From assembly GCA_963743425.1 (NCBI GenBank), contig CAVUPU010000005.1, positions 310,001 through 374,000 on the forward strand: 64,000 bases of DNA, in the 5' to 3' direction. The DNA is from JAJVID01 sp963743425 (GTDB taxonomy: Bacteria; Acidobacteriota; Blastocatellia; RBC074). The notes below the pieces were generated by a model. It ran no database searches and was not told the DNA's origin. It was given only the letters and a program-made list of their open reading frames with translations. This document shows positions 28,163-38,576 of the stretch, piece by piece (position 1 is the stretch's first letter; each line of letters opens with the position of its first letter). A program made the position numbers and the translations under genes.

Positions 28163-29008
28163 TCAACTTTCAGTCAGCAGCGATCTGGCCGCCCATAGCT
28201 CAGGAAAGAATTTCTTGTCGAGCGTCATTTTCAGGTATGAAGCTCCGCCGCTGCCGCCGGTGCCCATTCTGACGCCGATCGTCCGCTCGACCATCTGGAT
28301 GTGACGCAGACGCCAGCCGACTATCAGTTCATCGAATTCGGTCAGCCGCTCGCAAACGTCGATCCAGTCGCGATGGCCGCGCTCGTCGCGGTAGACGGCC
28401 AGAATAGCTTCGGCGCGCGACTGGAACCGCTCTTCATCAGTCGCGTCAGGCCGCGATTCGGGCATCACGCCGAGCGACGCCAGAGCGTCGAAGAAGACGT
28501 CGCGCAGCGAAGGCTCACGCAAACGACGTTCGAGCTTGGCATGCATTTCCGGCGTCGGCTCGTGATAACGCAGCATCTTTTCGTCCTTCAAGCCGCACAG
28601 GAATTCTATCTCCCGAAACTGTTCGGACTGAAAACCGCTCGCCGGTCGCAGTCGTCCTCGAAAAGCCAGGAAATGAGTCGGCAGCATCGTCTCCAGGATC
28701 GTGAACTGCTCGACCAGCACGCGCACGATCTCGGTGCAGCGCCGCAACAACCGCGCGGCTTCGTATATTTCATCACGCGACCTGGGATTAGTCGCCGCGT
28801 CGCGCAGGTTGACGATCACCGCGTCGAGTTCGTGCAGCAACTGCTTGAACCAAAGCTCGTAGGTTTGATGGATGATGATGAAGAGCATCTCGTCATGATG
28901 CTCCGGCTGCGATTGTGGATGCTGAAGACCGATCAACTCCGGCACGCGCAGGTATGCGCTGTAGGTCAATTGGTCAGTGGTTGTTGTGATCGGAGATTGC
29001 GAATTCAT
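28163..29008 (-). CDS. kynA: Tryptophan 2,3-dioxygenase
   Basis: This 281-residue haem enzyme opens the indole ring of tryptophan to N-formylkynurenine. HDEMLFIIIHQTYELWFKQLLHEL contains the distal His and substrate residues, SGFQSEQFREIEFLCG the conserved Arg region, and WRLRHIQMVERTIG the proximal haem His; GTGGSGGASYL is the flexible substrate loop. Length and motifs are complete. ATG 29008 overlaps the upstream gene's stop as ATGA. With kynureninase downstream it gives a route from tryptophan to anthranilate; kynB is not in the window. Confidence 0.95.
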   Translation of the reverse strand: MNSQSPITTTTDQLTYSAYLRVPELIGLQHPQSQPEHHDEMLFIIIHQTYELWFKQLLHELDAVIVNLRDAATNPRSRDEIYEAARLLRRCTEIVRVLVEQFTILETMLPTHFLAFRGRLRPASGFQSEQFREIEFLCGLKDEKMLRYHEPTPEMHAKLERRLREPSLRDVFFDALASLGVMPESRPDATDEERFQSRAEAILAVYRDERGHRDWIDVCERLTEFDELIVGWRLRHIQMVERTIGVRMGTGGSGGASYLKMTLDKKFFPELWAARSLLTES

Positions 29009-30099
29009 TTCGATATCCGCCCGTACTTGAAAATTGCGCCGCTCGTCCCGACAACCCAGCCGCAATCGGGCGCGATGAAAAACAATCTCGAAAAATTCGC
29101 GCGCGCGCTGAGTTCGACGTTCTCCCACGTCGCGCCGCCGTCGGTTGTATGCAACAGCAGTCCGCGATCGCCGGCGATCCAACCCTCCCTTGGGCCTTCT
29201 CCAGGGACTTCTTTCGCGTTCAAGAGGACTACGTCGTTGAGGTTCAGCTCCACGCCCGACGTTTGCCGCTCCCAGCGAGCGCCGCCGTTCACCGTCGAGA
29301 GGATCGTTCCCTTCGCCCCAACGGCCCAGCCGCGTTTCGAGTCGACGAAATGAACGGCGCGCAGAGTCTGGGCGCCTCCCGATGATTGTTCATCCCACTT
29401 CCGACCGCCATCAACGGTCCGCAAAATGGTTCCGCCCGCGCCCACCGCCCAGGCCTGGCTATCGTCAATCGCGGCCACGTCGTAAAGCAGCTTGCGCGTG
29501 GGCGTCTCTTGCAGCGTCCATGCGGCGCCGCCGTCAATCGTGCGCTGAATCGCTCCCGACTCGCCGACCGCCCAGCCGGCCTGATCGCTCGCGAAAGACA
29601 TTCGCAAGAGGATGGAGGCGGGAGGGCGCTGCAACGTTCCCGCTTCCCAATTCGCGCCGCGATCTTTGCTCATCAGCAGAAAGACCCTCTCGCTCCGATC
29701 AATGTCCCCCTTGCGGTTGAACAGCCCGTATTCGCCCAGCAGCAACCCGCGATCAGGATTAAAGAACCAGACGTCATTCAACGCTTCGTTGCTCTGGCTT
29801 TCTGGCAGCGTCTGGCGGCGCCATTTCGCCCCGCCGTCCTCGGTCGCAAGCAGCGTGCCGTTGCTCCCCACTACCCACCCGTGATCGCGGTCAATGAAGA
29901 AGACGCTGGAGAGTTTCGCAAGCGCGCCGCTCGATTGCGCGCTCCATTCGAGTTGTTGACCTGATGTCGGGAGACTTGCGCGAGATGAGCTTCTTTCGAA
30001 TGAATTCGAAGAGGAAGCAAAAAAGGCAAGAAGGGCGAAAAGGGCAAAAAGGGAATGGGGAGTGGATGGGAGTGGGGATTGCGGATGCGGTTCGGACAA
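29005..30099 (-). CDS. YCF48-like/BNR-repeat secreted protein
   Basis: This 364-residue protein has about six repeats of the form GWAVGxxGtIlrTxDGGxxW, typical of a YCF48/BNR beta-propeller. The N-terminus has a hydrophobic stretch (LFALFALLAFFASS) that would serve as a signal peptide, but its DNA is a purine/pyrimidine-biased repeat (30.0-30.1 kb), so the true start may differ. The family includes photosystem assembly factors and many extracytoplasmic proteins of unknown role. Its stop overlaps the tdo start, suggesting co-translation; a functional link to tryptophan breakdown is not obvious. Confidence 0.82.
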   Translation of the reverse strand: MSEPHPQSPLPSTPHSLFALFALLAFFASSSNSFERSSSRASLPTSGQQLEWSAQSSGALAKLSSVFFIDRDHGWVVGSNGTLLATEDGGAKWRRQTLPESQSNEALNDVWFFNPDRGLLLGEYGLFNRKGDIDRSERVFLLMSKDRGANWEAGTLQRPPASILLRMSFASDQAGWAVGESGAIQRTIDGGAAWTLQETPTRKLLYDVAAIDDSQAWAVGAGGTILRTVDGGRKWDEQSSGGAQTLRAVHFVDSKRGWAVGAKGTILSTVNGGARWERQTSGVELNLNDVVLLNAKEVPGEGPREGWIAGDRGLLLHTTDGGATWENVELSARANFSRLFFIAPDCGWVVGTSGAIFKYGRISK

Positions 30100-30235
30100 C
30101 GATGGGACATGGGGAAGAGAGAGACTCGAGCGACCAAGGATAAATTTGCCCGTCTCCTGAACTCCTCAGTCCGACTCCGTCTCCCTGTCTCCTTGTCTTC
30201 CTACTCCCCACTCCCTTCTCGCTTCCTCTTCGCAT
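30016..30235. repeat. Low-complexity G/A-then-C/T biased block (family K relative)
   Basis: GGCAAGAAGGGCGAAAAGGGC-type units run into AGTGGATGGGAGTGGGG. After ~90 bases the block returns as CTCCGTCTCCCTGTCTCC and CTACTCCCCACTCCC. The two halves are roughly complementary. The left half encodes the N-terminus of the YCF48-like protein. Confidence 0.55.
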
Positions 30236-30331
30236 TTCGCTATGAAACCTGATGGATTTGTCGTCCGGGACGACGATTGCGCCTCCCGGAATTAGAAAAA
30301 CGCCCTGCGCCTTGCCGCGACTTCGCGAACA

Positions 30332-30393
30332 GTACCGCGCGCGTCAGCAAGCGGTTGACCCTGCGCGCAACCGCTTGCTGATACGCGCGGTAC
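30332..30393. repeat. Long palindromic repeat, family C variant
   Basis: Arms GTACCGCGCGCGTCAGCAAG.. (26 bases, one mismatch) around a 10-base loop. It is related in its outer GTACCGCG part to the repeat at 40174-40247. It lies upstream of the ABC ATPase gene; the rest of 30241-30486 shows no gene. Confidence 0.85.
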
Positions 30394-30486
30394 CGTACCA
30401 GTGTTAACCGGGATCAGGGGAGCCTTGAGCGCGATGATGCGCTGAAGTACGATACCTACTCTAGCAGAAAATTTCCGAGAGCGCCT

Positions 30487-31398
30487 ATGTCCAACGCTAT
30501 TTCAGTCGATCGAATCAGCAAGAGTTATGGTGATTTCGTGGCGGTCAACGACCTCTCGATGGAGGTTAAAACCGGGAGCATCTTCGGTCTGCTGGGGCCG
30601 AACGGGGCGGGCAAATCGACCACGATCCGAATGATCGTCAACATCACCATGCCAGATTCCGGCCAGATCGCGCTCTTCGGCCAGCCGATGAGCGCGAAGT
30701 TGCAGGAGCGCGTGGGCTATCTGCCCGAAGACCGCGGCCTCTACAAGAAGATGAAGGTCGGCGAACAGCTCGCTTTCTTCGCCGAATTGAAAGGCCTCCC
30801 GCGCCAGGAGGCCCACAAACGCATCGACACCTGGCTCAAACGAATAGAGATGTCCGAATGGAAGAATAAGAAATGGGAGGAGCTGTCGAAAGGGATGCAG
30901 CAGAAAGTCCAGTTCGTCTCCACCATCCTGCATTCGCCCGACCTGGTCATTCTCGACGAGCCGTTCACCGGCCTCGACCCGATCAGCGCCGGCCTGCTCA
31001 AAGAGATCGTCCAGGAGCTGAAGGAGAACGGCAAGACCATCATCTTCTCGACTCACCTGATGGAACAGGCCGAAGAGCTTTGCGACGAAATCTGCCTGAT
31101 CAACCACGGACGCAAGGTCCTCGGCGGCCCGGTGCGCGAAATCAAACGCGGCTTCGGATGGCGCTACATCGCGATCGATGGAGAGAATTTCGAACCCACG
31201 CTCAAAAACAATCCCCTGGTCAAAGAGTTCACGCCCAACCGCGATCACACGGAGATCATCCTGCAAGACGGCGCCGATCCGCAGTCGCTGCTCGGGCAAT
31301 TGGTCGGCGACGGCGCGCGCCTCACCAGGTTTGAAATGGTCGCGCCATCGCTCAACGAGATTTTTATAGAGAGTGTGATGAGAGCGAATGAGCAGTAG
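30487..31398 (+). CDS. ABC transporter ATP-binding protein (NatA/CcmA-like)
   Basis: This 303-residue ATPase has Walker A LLGPNGAGKSTT, signature LSKGMQQKVQFV, Walker B DLVILDEPFTGLDP and switch His FSTHLMEQAEEL. The C-terminal ~80 residues match the DUF4162 accessory domain of NatA-type exporters. Such ATPases normally sit next to an ABC-2 permease gene; here the next gene is a lower-GC secreted hypothetical protein, so the ATPase is an orphan in this window. Substrate unknown. Confidence 0.9.
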   Translation: MSNAISVDRISKSYGDFVAVNDLSMEVKTGSIFGLLGPNGAGKSTTIRMIVNITMPDSGQIALFGQPMSAKLQERVGYLPEDRGLYKKMKVGEQLAFFAELKGLPRQEAHKRIDTWLKRIEMSEWKNKKWEELSKGMQQKVQFVSTILHSPDLVILDEPFTGLDPISAGLLKEIVQELKENGKTIIFSTHLMEQAEELCDEICLINHGRKVLGGPVREIKRGFGWRYIAIDGENFEPTLKNNPLVKEFTPNRDHTEIILQDGADPQSLLGQLVGDGARLTRFEMVAPSLNEIFIESVMRANEQ

Positions 31399-31436
31399 TT
31401 CGGCGGAAATACTTTGAGAAGCGATCGGGTGAAGAT

Positions 31437-32027
31437 ATGAGACTTCATAAAACGATGCTTTTGGCGATGATCATTCTTTGTTGCGTTAGCGTCGGTTTTA
31501 CCTCACCCACCGATAAATTTGAGCAGCGTCTTGGAAAGAAGTACTTTCTCAAACATAATCTGATCCTTTTTGACCGCCCGCCGAAGATATTCCCTGACAA
31601 TATTATTTTCACTGAAGGCTGTAACGGGCGCCTTAGTGACATATGGCAAGTAATGTATATGGGAATAGAATTGGAAATCACTTCAATGGAAAGGGCTGAT
31701 AAATTCCTGAAGCTATCCATCAAAACCCAGAAAGACAGCTTCCAAGTACTCCTTGCCAACCGTTCAAGGAGAGAACTCGAGAGATCATTTGATTTGGTCT
31801 TTGCGGAAAAATGGGCTGAGAGGGAGGGTGATATTGGATGCGGCGGCTATGAAACCAAACTCCAGGCAATAAAATGCCTTGGTTTTCCAATCTTCGCCTG
31901 CAAGAAAGGGCGAACCGAACGGCTATTTTACATACCCCAATATGCAGAAGGCCGCCTCCTTGGTTATGATGAATGTTGGATTGAAATCAAAGATGGGAAA
32001 GTGGTCAACATTGCCGGCATAATCTAA
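31437..32027 (+). CDS. Secreted hypothetical protein, A/T-richer than neighbours
   Basis: A 196-residue protein with a signal peptide (TMLLAMIILCCVSVGFTS). Cysteine residues occur in EGCNGRL, DIGCGGYE, IKCLGFPIFACKK and DECWIE, so disulfides are likely after export. I do not recognise the family. Codon choice and base composition are visibly more A/T-rich than the flanking genes, and it occupies the place where the ABC permease would be expected, which suggests replacement or insertion. Confidence 0.6.
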   Translation: MRLHKTMLLAMIILCCVSVGFTSPTDKFEQRLGKKYFLKHNLILFDRPPKIFPDNIIFTEGCNGRLSDIWQVMYMGIELEITSMERADKFLKLSIKTQKDSFQVLLANRSRRELERSFDLVFAEKWAEREGDIGCGGYETKLQAIKCLGFPIFACKKGRTERLFYIPQYAEGRLLGYDECWIEIKDGKVVNIAGII

Positions 32028-32077
32028 TCCCGCATTGGCCATTGGGTATTCTTATCGCCTGATACTGACTGCTGGTC

Positions 32078-32620
32078 ATGAAACGCAAATCGAAACGAGA
32101 ACTGGTTCTGGACATTTATGACAACGAGGCGATGGGCGAAGTCACCGCGCGCGAGATCGCCGTCATCAACCAGGCTCTGATTGAGGAGTACGGCGAGGGC
32201 GGAGCGATGACGCCCGCCGAGATCGCCCGCATCCTGCACGATGAGGATTTGCCGGTTCGATTCGATCAGGTCTTCAGGATGATGACGACGACCGAGAAGT
32301 ACGAGAACGCCTTCGCGCGTTTCCTGGAGAACGACGACCTGGCGGAGGCGGAGAAATCGATTCGAGGTATCGACGAGTTGTACCGGAAATTCAAGAAGGC
32401 GGGTGACAGAGCGGGCGCGCGCTTCGCGTTCGAAGCGGCCCGGACCGCCAGGCAGAACGCGACCGAGCTTTCGCAGTTATCCCATCTCTCGGCGGCGCAG
32501 CGGCGGGAACAGGCGGAGATCGCCGAATGGTTCACCGTCTGGCTGCAAACGCCCGATCTCTTCACCGAATGGGTCGAACTCAGAAAAGCTTCGGCCGAAT
32601 TCAAAAAACTGTTTCGCTAA
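32078..32620 (+). CDS. Conserved-looking hypothetical helical protein
   Basis: A 180-residue soluble protein, largely helical, rich in Glu/Arg/Ala. The first ~70 residues (TAREIAVINQALIEEYGEGGAM and TPAEIARILHDEDLPVRFDQVF) resemble a small DNA-binding-like helical domain, but I cannot assign a family. The C-terminus (WFTVWLQTPDLFTEWVELRKAS) is distinctive. It converges with the P-loop kinase gene, overlapping its 3' end by 20 bases. Confidence 0.65.
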   Translation: MKRKSKRELVLDIYDNEAMGEVTAREIAVINQALIEEYGEGGAMTPAEIARILHDEDLPVRFDQVFRMMTTTEKYENAFARFLENDDLAEAEKSIRGIDELYRKFKKAGDRAGARFAFEAARTARQNATELSQLSHLSAAQRREQAEIAEWFTVWLQTPDLFTEWVELRKASAEFKKLFR

Positions 32621-33185
32621 TTCGCTCGATCACCGCGTCATTCATATTCGCCTCATCCAGAACGTAAACGCGCGCGTAACCTTCGAGGCGCAACCTCGCA
32701 ATCGCCCATTCGAATCGCGCGGCGTGTAAGCTGATCACATCTTCATCCACGACGCGCTCAGAGCGCGCGAGATTCCTCTCCAGGCACTTCTCCAACGGGA
32801 CGTCGAACGCGATAGCCACCGATGGAACGCCGTTGTCGCTCGCTATGCGCAGCAAACGGCGGCGGGCCCGCGTCTCGAGGTTCGTGGCGTCGATCACCGC
32901 CAACCGTCGCGCCGCGAGCCTGACGCGCGCGATGTGATGCAGCAGGCCGAACGCCGCCCCATTGAAGCTCTGATCGCTTTCGTCATCGCAGACCATCGCG
33001 CGACACCTGTCGGAGGAGATTATCTCGGTCTGTTTGAAGTGACGGGCCGCAAAGGTTGATTTGCCCGCGCCTGAAGGGCCGATGAGGAGGATCAATGATG
33101 GGTCGGGAATCTGAAGCGACAACAAGTTTGAGGGACTCAAGCGGGTGGGCAAACCATTTTCCATTTGCCATATTACATTTTTCAT
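32601..33185 (-). CDS. P-loop kinase/AAA ATPase (polynucleotide-kinase-like)
   Basis: This ~190-residue protein has Walker A LIGPSGAGKSTFA at residue ~35, SSDRCR, AVIDATNLETRARRRLLRIA and a helical lid with RNLARSERVVDEDVI. This order (GxSGxGKS - SSDxCR - DATN) is that of the bacterial Pnkp kinase domain and related small-molecule kinases. It is a stand-alone kinase domain. The first ~10 residues come from an inverted repeat (33153-33254); the in-frame ATG of MENGLPTRL is an alternative start. Confidence 0.78.
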   Translation of the reverse strand: MKNVIWQMENGLPTRLSPSNLLSLQIPDPSLILLIGPSGAGKSTFAARHFKQTEIISSDRCRAMVCDDESDQSFNGAAFGLLHHIARVRLAARRLAVIDATNLETRARRRLLRIASDNGVPSVAIAFDVPLEKCLERNLARSERVVDEDVISLHAARFEWAIARLRLEGYARVYVLDEANMNDAVIERISETVF

Positions 33186-33254
33186 TTGTCATTGTCGGAA
33201 TTGCGACTCCCCTGCGATGACAAATGAAAAATGTAATATGGCAAATGGAAAATG
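33153..33254. repeat. Perfect 39-bp inverted repeat, family D (copy 2)
   Basis: CCATTTTCCATTTGCCATAT.. and its exact 39-base complement are separated by a 24-base loop. It lies between the PgpH-like gene and the P-loop kinase and supplies the kinase's first codons. Confidence 0.9.
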
Positions 33255-33283
33255 GAAATGCCTAAAAATCTTTGCCTGACTGC

Positions 33284-35080
<1,797 letters not shown>

Positions 35081-35261
35081 GGCGTTTATGGCGCTTACCG
35101 CCCGGGGAATCGGGAGCGCTACAAGGCGGGGGCGGCGCCACACTCAAGGAGCGAATTATAGCATGGCGCCTGTTCAGGCAATCAACGTTCCATCCTGACA
35201 TATTTTCATCTTCAAATCTAAGGGCGGGAATGACTAGTTCCTTTGGCACAATCCGCTGTGC

Positions 35262-35570
35262 CTAAAGCGAATCGAAAAAGCTTTCAAACAAAGTTTCAAT
35301 ATCTCGCGAGCTATGAATCACGCGGATCACTTCGATTCCATCCTCAACCGGCTGGTAGAAAATGATGTAGTCATTAACTACAGAGCTGCGGAGATTGATA
35401 AGTAGTTCATCTCGTTGCCGCCCAATATGAGGATGATCGCGCAATGTGGAGAACTTTTTTACTATTTCCTTAATCAGTTTATTTGCCGCCTCGACTTGGT
35501 GTTGGGCGACGTATTCCCAAATTGCTCGTAAATCTTCCCCTGCAGGTTCGGTAATTCTGACTTGACGCAT
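35262..35570 (-). CDS. ParE/RelE-family toxin
   Basis: A 102-residue protein with the RelE/ParE fold: VRITEPAGEDLRAIWEYVAQ, FSTLRDHPHIGRQRDEL, SSVVNDYIIFYQPVEDGIEVIRVIHSSRDI. The start overlaps the antitoxin stop (TAATG). ParE toxins poison gyrase and RelE toxins cut mRNA; the C-terminal VIRVIHSSRD is closer to ParE. It forms an operon with the upstream ParD-like gene. Confidence 0.9.
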   Translation of the reverse strand: MRQVRITEPAGEDLRAIWEYVAQHQVEAANKLIKEIVKKFSTLRDHPHIGRQRDELLINLRSSVVNDYIIFYQPVEDGIEVIRVIHSSRDIETLFESFFDSL

Positions 35571-35848
35571 TACTGATGGCCCGCCTGATCTTTTCTTTCC
35601 TGAGCCTGGCTGATTATTTCAGCGGCAACATCGTCAAGATCGGCGTCGGTGGAACAGGTGATGAATCGGCCCTGTCGAATCGCGTCAACGCCAGCCTGAA
35701 TATCCCGCTTCAACTCGGCCAGTCTTTCTTCGTATGCTTTGAGCAGTTGCAGACTCGTCAGGATGACTTCGTGAGCGGAAGCGTAAGCGCCGCTCCTGAC
35801 ACGTTCATTGATCAGGCGCTCGACCTCATCAGTGAGTGTGATCGTCAT
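35570..35848 (-). CDS. ParD-like antitoxin
   Basis: A 92-residue protein beginning MTITLTDEVERLINERVRSG, a ribbon-helix-helix DNA-binding domain, followed by YASAHEVILTSLQLLKAYEE and a disordered acidic tail that would bind the toxin. Its stop overlaps the toxin start. It should repress the operon. The start at 35848 was chosen because the RHH domain begins there; the frame upstream runs into a MITE-like element. Confidence 0.88.
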   Translation of the reverse strand: MTITLTDEVERLINERVRSGAYASAHEVILTSLQLLKAYEERLAELKRDIQAGVDAIRQGRFITCSTDADLDDVAAEIISQAQERKDQAGHQ

Positions 35849-35871
35849 AACTTTTACTCCTTTCAACCTAA

Positions 35872-36009
35872 TGTCAGGACACTTTTCCAGAAAGACCGAT
35901 TCGATCACAATGAACCGCACGGCCAGAGTAGCGCAACCTGCCGAGGTTGCGCTACTCTGACTGGAGCCTGAGTCCCTTGAAGGAGTGCTTTCGCAAAAGT
36001 GTCCCGACA
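35872..36009. mobile_element. MITE-like element with terminal inverted repeats
   Basis: The ends TGTCAGGACACTTTTCC and GCAAAAGTGTCCCGACA are imperfect inverted repeats of 17 bases. Inside, AGAGTAGCGCAACCT and its exact complement form a hairpin with a 4-base loop. There is no coding capacity at 138 bp. It sits in the promoter region of the ParD/ParE pair. Confidence 0.65.
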
Positions 36010-36035
36010 TCAGCCTTTCAACCCTGATTTTGAGT

Positions 36036-36929
36036 CTAAGTGTCTTGTTTGGCAATCGCCGCTTGCCGCTCCGCCATCGCCGAACGGAGCATCGAGACCG
36101 CGGTGTAGACCACCACACCCACAACAAGCCATCGCACGTAATCAAGAGGCAGGCTCTTGACGATGTAAGCCGCAATAAGTACAGCGGGAATACCGCCAAG
36201 AGCCAGACCTATCGTCGCTTTCAAATCGAATTTCTTCTTTCGAATAAATTCCGCGCTGCTGACCGGCATCAGAAACGCGCACGACCCCATCATGATCGGG
36301 AAAGCGGTGGTCTCCACCATTCCGAGAAAGCTGACCAGGATCAGACACGGCGCGTACAGGCCGATGCCGAGCGACATCAACGCCCCCAGCATGAAATTGC
36401 CCGCGAGACCGATTACAAGACGGGAGCCTTCCAGACCATACGTGCCCGCGCCTTCAGGAGCGATTTTGAATATCTTCAGCAAAAGCAACATGGCCGCGAC
36501 CAGGAGCGCGCATCCCATCCCAACTTGCACATTGCGGCGCGACCAACCCGCCACCACGCCAGCGCCAAGCCAGGCCCCCAACACGGACGCCGCGATCATC
36601 AGGATCAACGTCTTCATATCAACTTTGAGGATGGCGATGTAGATGAATGCCTGCGCGATTGTGGGCAGCGTATGGCCCACGTTGAGCGTGCCAGGAATGA
36701 TCTCGTCTTTGACCAGATTACGCAGCTTGTAAAACGAGGTGGTCGTCGCGAAGGACCCGATGCCCAGAGTGTCGAAGAAGTTCGTAACGAAGCCGATGCC
36801 TGTATGGATCGGCCCCGGAGCGATGGGTTCGCCCGTGCGACCGCGCCGAATGGCGGAAAGCCAGGTGATCAGGTAGAAGGCGGCGAAGCCGCCGAGCGCG
36901 ATGAAGAGCCAAGTTTTGATGTCCAACAT
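36036..36929 (-). CDS. TauE/SafE (TSUP) family permease
   Basis: A 297-residue inner-membrane protein with about eight TM helices. GIGFVTNFFDTLGIGSFATTT near residue 45 and LGIGLYAPCLILVSFLGM in the second half are the paired TSUP repeats. Family members export sulfite, sulfoacetate or other organic anions. The start MLDIKTWLFIALGG at 36929 is preferred over upstream codons, which would precede the first TM helix with an unrelated tail. No sulfur gene is adjacent, so the substrate is open. Confidence 0.88.
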   Translation of the reverse strand: MLDIKTWLFIALGGFAAFYLITWLSAIRRGRTGEPIAPGPIHTGIGFVTNFFDTLGIGSFATTTSFYKLRNLVKDEIIPGTLNVGHTLPTIAQAFIYIAILKVDMKTLILMIAASVLGAWLGAGVVAGWSRRNVQVGMGCALLVAAMLLLLKIFKIAPEGAGTYGLEGSRLVIGLAGNFMLGALMSLGIGLYAPCLILVSFLGMVETTAFPIMMGSCAFLMPVSSAEFIRKKKFDLKATIGLALGGIPAVLIAAYIVKSLPLDYVRWLVVGVVVYTAVSMLRSAMAERQAAIAKQDT

Positions 36930-37121
36930 GGCGCGTATGCTATGCGAGTTGGCTGAAAAAGCAAGGCTCAGGCGGGATGAAACGCAAGATTGATTAAAAT
37001 TAAAGCCGAGGCTGTCGCAGGCAGTTTTCACCCCAGAGTTCTAATTTTTCATCGCTATACTCGCGAGATGGATAGAACGATCTATTACCGGAGAGCGTTT
37101 GATGTATCGGAGGTAATAGAG

Positions 37122-38081
37122 ATGCAGGAATCAGCTCGTAAGGGCGTCACACGGCCAATCATCGGGTATGCCGCCATCGCTTTCATGCTTCCCTACCTGG
37201 CGCTCAAGATCGCCTGGATTTCCGGGGCGCCGGTCGGAATGCCCAACAAAAGTCTGGTTGCCGAGCCAAGCATGCTTGCGCTCAACATTCTTACCTTCTG
37301 CATGGACGCGGTAGCCGTACTGCTCGCCCTGACATTCACCCACAATTGGGGACTGCGTGCGCCCGCTTGGCCGACGTTGTTCCCGATGTGGGTGGGAACC
37401 GGTTTCCTGGCGCCGATCGCGGTGGCCTGGCCCATTCTCATCCTGGCGCGGATACTGGGACCGGGTTCCGATCAGCGCCCATCATCTGCGCCAGCGATGA
37501 TCGAGCCGTGGGTAACCAAGATGGTCTATACATCGTTCGCCTGTCAGGGATTAGCATTGATGACGGCGTTCATCCTGTACGCGCACGCGCGTTGGGGGGC
37601 GCTCCTGCGGGCGCAAATCGGCGAAGTTCAACCGCCTCGCCCGGCCATCGCGCTGCTTGGCAATGCCGCATCCGTGGTCGCGGCGGCAGTCGGAGCGCTG
37701 CACCTGCTCTGGGCAGCCGGAGCGCCTCTCGGCCTCCCGCCGTTCCTGTTGCAGAGCAGGGACGCAAACTTCTACCTGCTCCACGCTACTTTCGGCCTGG
37801 CGGCGCTCGGCGCGGCTGCGGGAATCGTCATGTTGGTAACCCGGCGCGGGCGGTGGCCTCTCTGGGTTCCGTTGAGCCTGGCTTGGACCGGCTCTGGCGC
37901 CATGTTCTCCTGGGGCTCGTGGCTCTTACTGGCCACTGTGGCGGCGTTCTCCCGCGGAGTCGACTCATGGCTGCTCACCGCCAATAATGTCATCAAGACA
38001 GGCGCCGGTTTGCTGATCGGCTCGCTGATTGGCCTGCTGATCGCGGCGTCGGCCCGCAGTGGCTTCTCAAAGATAGCGTGA
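37122..38081 (+). CDS. Multi-pass membrane protein of unknown function
   Basis: A 319-residue protein with about eight predicted TM helices (e.g. IIGYAAIAFMLPYLALKIAW, NILTFCMDAVAVLLALTF, FLAPIAVAWPILILARILG, AGLLIGSLIGLLIAAS). ATG 37122 has GGAGG at 37109-37113, the best ribosome site in the region; an upstream in-frame ATG (37068) lacks one. I do not recognise the family. It is divergent from the TauE gene. Confidence 0.65.
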   Translation: MQESARKGVTRPIIGYAAIAFMLPYLALKIAWISGAPVGMPNKSLVAEPSMLALNILTFCMDAVAVLLALTFTHNWGLRAPAWPTLFPMWVGTGFLAPIAVAWPILILARILGPGSDQRPSSAPAMIEPWVTKMVYTSFACQGLALMTAFILYAHARWGALLRAQIGEVQPPRPAIALLGNAASVVAAAVGALHLLWAAGAPLGLPPFLLQSRDANFYLLHATFGLAALGAAAGIVMLVTRRGRWPLWVPLSLAWTGSGAMFSWGSWLLLATVAAFSRGVDSWLLTANNVIKTGAGLLIGSLIGLLIAASARSGFSKIA

Positions 38082-38576
38082 CCGCAAGATTCCCACGTGA
38101 TGCAATTCGTGCCCGGCGACGATGTAAGCTATGGCGCGCACGCTGATTTCGTTGTCGTTCGCGGCGCCGCGCCGCAACAACGAAACGCCGTCCAGGTGTT
38201 TGAACAGAGAGACATTCGATTTGCGCGTGTGTTCGAACTCCTCGGCCAGATCGGCCAGAGAGCGCGAGCCGAAGCCGGCGTTGGCCACGTACCCGTTCTC
38301 GTCGAAGCCGGGGAGCGGTGTCGCGTCGTTGCGCGCGAAGCGCAGGGCGCGGTAAGCGAAGATGCGCTCGGCGTCGATCAGATGGCCGATCACCTCCTTG
38401 ACGCTCCACTTGCCCGGAGCGTAACGCAGATCGCCCTGCGCGTCGCTCAGACTTCGGATCAGACTCAGTGTGCTTTCGATCTGATTGCCGAGCGTCACGG
38501 CGATCGCTCCTTCGGGCACGAGCGAAATGTATTTCTCGAAGTACGGCGCGTATTCTGTTGAATCTGGTTTAGTCAT
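38067..38576 (-). CDS. DinB family protein (putative metal-dependent hydrolase/transferase)
   Basis: A 169-residue four-helix-bundle protein with GKWSVKEVIGHLIDAERIFAYRA and VAGHELHHVGIL. The three His positions that bind metal in DinB/YfiT proteins are kept. Members include thiol transferases and damage-induced proteins of unknown activity. ATG 38576 overlaps the 3' end of a short upstream gene by 8 bases. It converges with the membrane-protein gene, overlapping by 15 bases. Confidence 0.88.
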   Translation of the reverse strand: MTKPDSTEYAPYFEKYISLVPEGAIAVTLGNQIESTLSLIRSLSDAQGDLRYAPGKWSVKEVIGHLIDAERIFAYRALRFARNDATPLPGFDENGYVANAGFGSRSLADLAEEFEHTRKSNVSLFKHLDGVSLLRRGAANDNEISVRAIAYIVAGHELHHVGILRSRYL

